Positions 18,298-18,415 of a stretch of 18,415 bases of DNA are shown here, in pieces. The notes beneath the pieces are model-generated. The model saw nothing but the letters and a program-made list of their open reading frames with translations. It was not told where the DNA came from and made no database searches. The stretch comes from Physocladia obscura (taxonomy: Eukaryota; Chytridiomycota; Chytridiomycetes; Chytridiales; Chytriomycetaceae). A program made the translations under genes and the position numbers. The stretch is from contig JADGJH010000452.1 of the NCBI GenBank assembly GCA_027596945.1, positions 1-18,415 of the forward strand. Reading direction: 5' to 3'. How positions within the stretch are numbered: position 1 is the first letter of the stretch; the number at the start of each line of letters is the position of its first letter.

Positions 18298-18347
18298 CCC
18301 CAACAATCTACAAAACCTACCAGAAGGGGGCAGGCAGATTGTTGGGG
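18298..18347. repeat. 12-bp inverted repeat with 26-nt spacer
   Basis: CCCCAACAATCT (18298-18309) and AGATTGTTGGGG (18336-18347) are exact inverse complements. It stands at the edge of the purine-rich segment, so it may mark a boundary of the plasmid-derived block, an RNA processing site or a terminator. I cannot tell which. Confidence 0.75.
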
Positions 18348-18398
18348 GTTCCTCTCCAGGGTAGGGATCCTGGTGGGAATGGAAGAGTATTGGTGGAA

Positions 18399-18415
18399 AA
18401 ACATCTATGATGTTT
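18399..18415. repeat. Hairpin element, AAACATC class
   Basis: Arms AAACATC / GATGTTT, loop TAT; its last base is the last base of the window. Confidence 0.9.

Noticed and set aside
17557..18306. 249-codon minus-strand open frame, Leu/Ser-rich, as a separate membrane protein
   Set aside because: The hydrophobic look follows from the purine-rich opposite strand, its first codon is TTG, and it overlaps the frame joined to DpoB. Kept only as a possible DpoB start.
312..18415. CRISPR array
   Set aside because: The repeats are 17-bp palindromes at irregular spacing, also inside genes, with changing loops and no leader or cas gene.

Overview
The window looks like organellar, most likely mitochondrial, DNA from a fungus. 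A chytrid is my best guess and a chlorophycean green alga is the main alternative. It is AT-rich, crowded with short palindromes, and nearly gene-free over its first 10.4 kb. The protein-coding part is a minus-strand block (about 10476-18007) that makes sense only if UAG is a sense codon. With TAG read as leucine, scattered short open frames join into two large proteins of the linear mitochondrial plasmid (invertron) type: a protein-primed family B DNA polymerase (DpoB) and a single-subunit phage-type RNA polymerase (RPO). UAG = Leu is known from chytrid mitochondria such as Spizellomyces and from some chlorophycean algae.

Layout. 1-10475: no gene that I can support. This part holds most of 41 copies of a 17-bp hairpin element (7-nt arms, 3-nt loop), several tandem and dispersed repeats, GC-run hairpins, and one unassigned 98-codon frame (5349-5645). 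10476-13620 (minus): RPO, with DxRGR, the metal-binding aspartate motifs and the K...YG motif all visible. 13678-18007 (minus): DpoB, with three exonuclease motifs and polymerase motifs A, B and C. 18008-18415: purine-rich low-complexity DNA, then two hairpins and a final 17-bp element ending at the last base.

The most interesting point is how the hairpin elements and the two polymerase genes interact. Six copies lie inside the genes. Three are in frame and encode the same pentapeptide pattern N-I-x-D-V. At the other three, and apart from one TGA almost nowhere else between the recognised domains, the reading frame jumps, and discounting about one element length puts the conserved domains back in register. 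Either the plasmid-derived genes were broken recently by a mobile hairpin, or the cell skips the hairpins at RNA or translation level, as described for byp elements in Magnusiomyces mitochondria. DpoB and RPO also lie head to tail with no TAA or TGA at the expected end of DpoB. That is unlike classical invertrons, where the two genes usually lie on opposite strands.

Limits: organism, function and family calls come from reading motifs by eye. Gene starts, the DpoB/RPO boundary and the DpoB N-terminus are uncertain.
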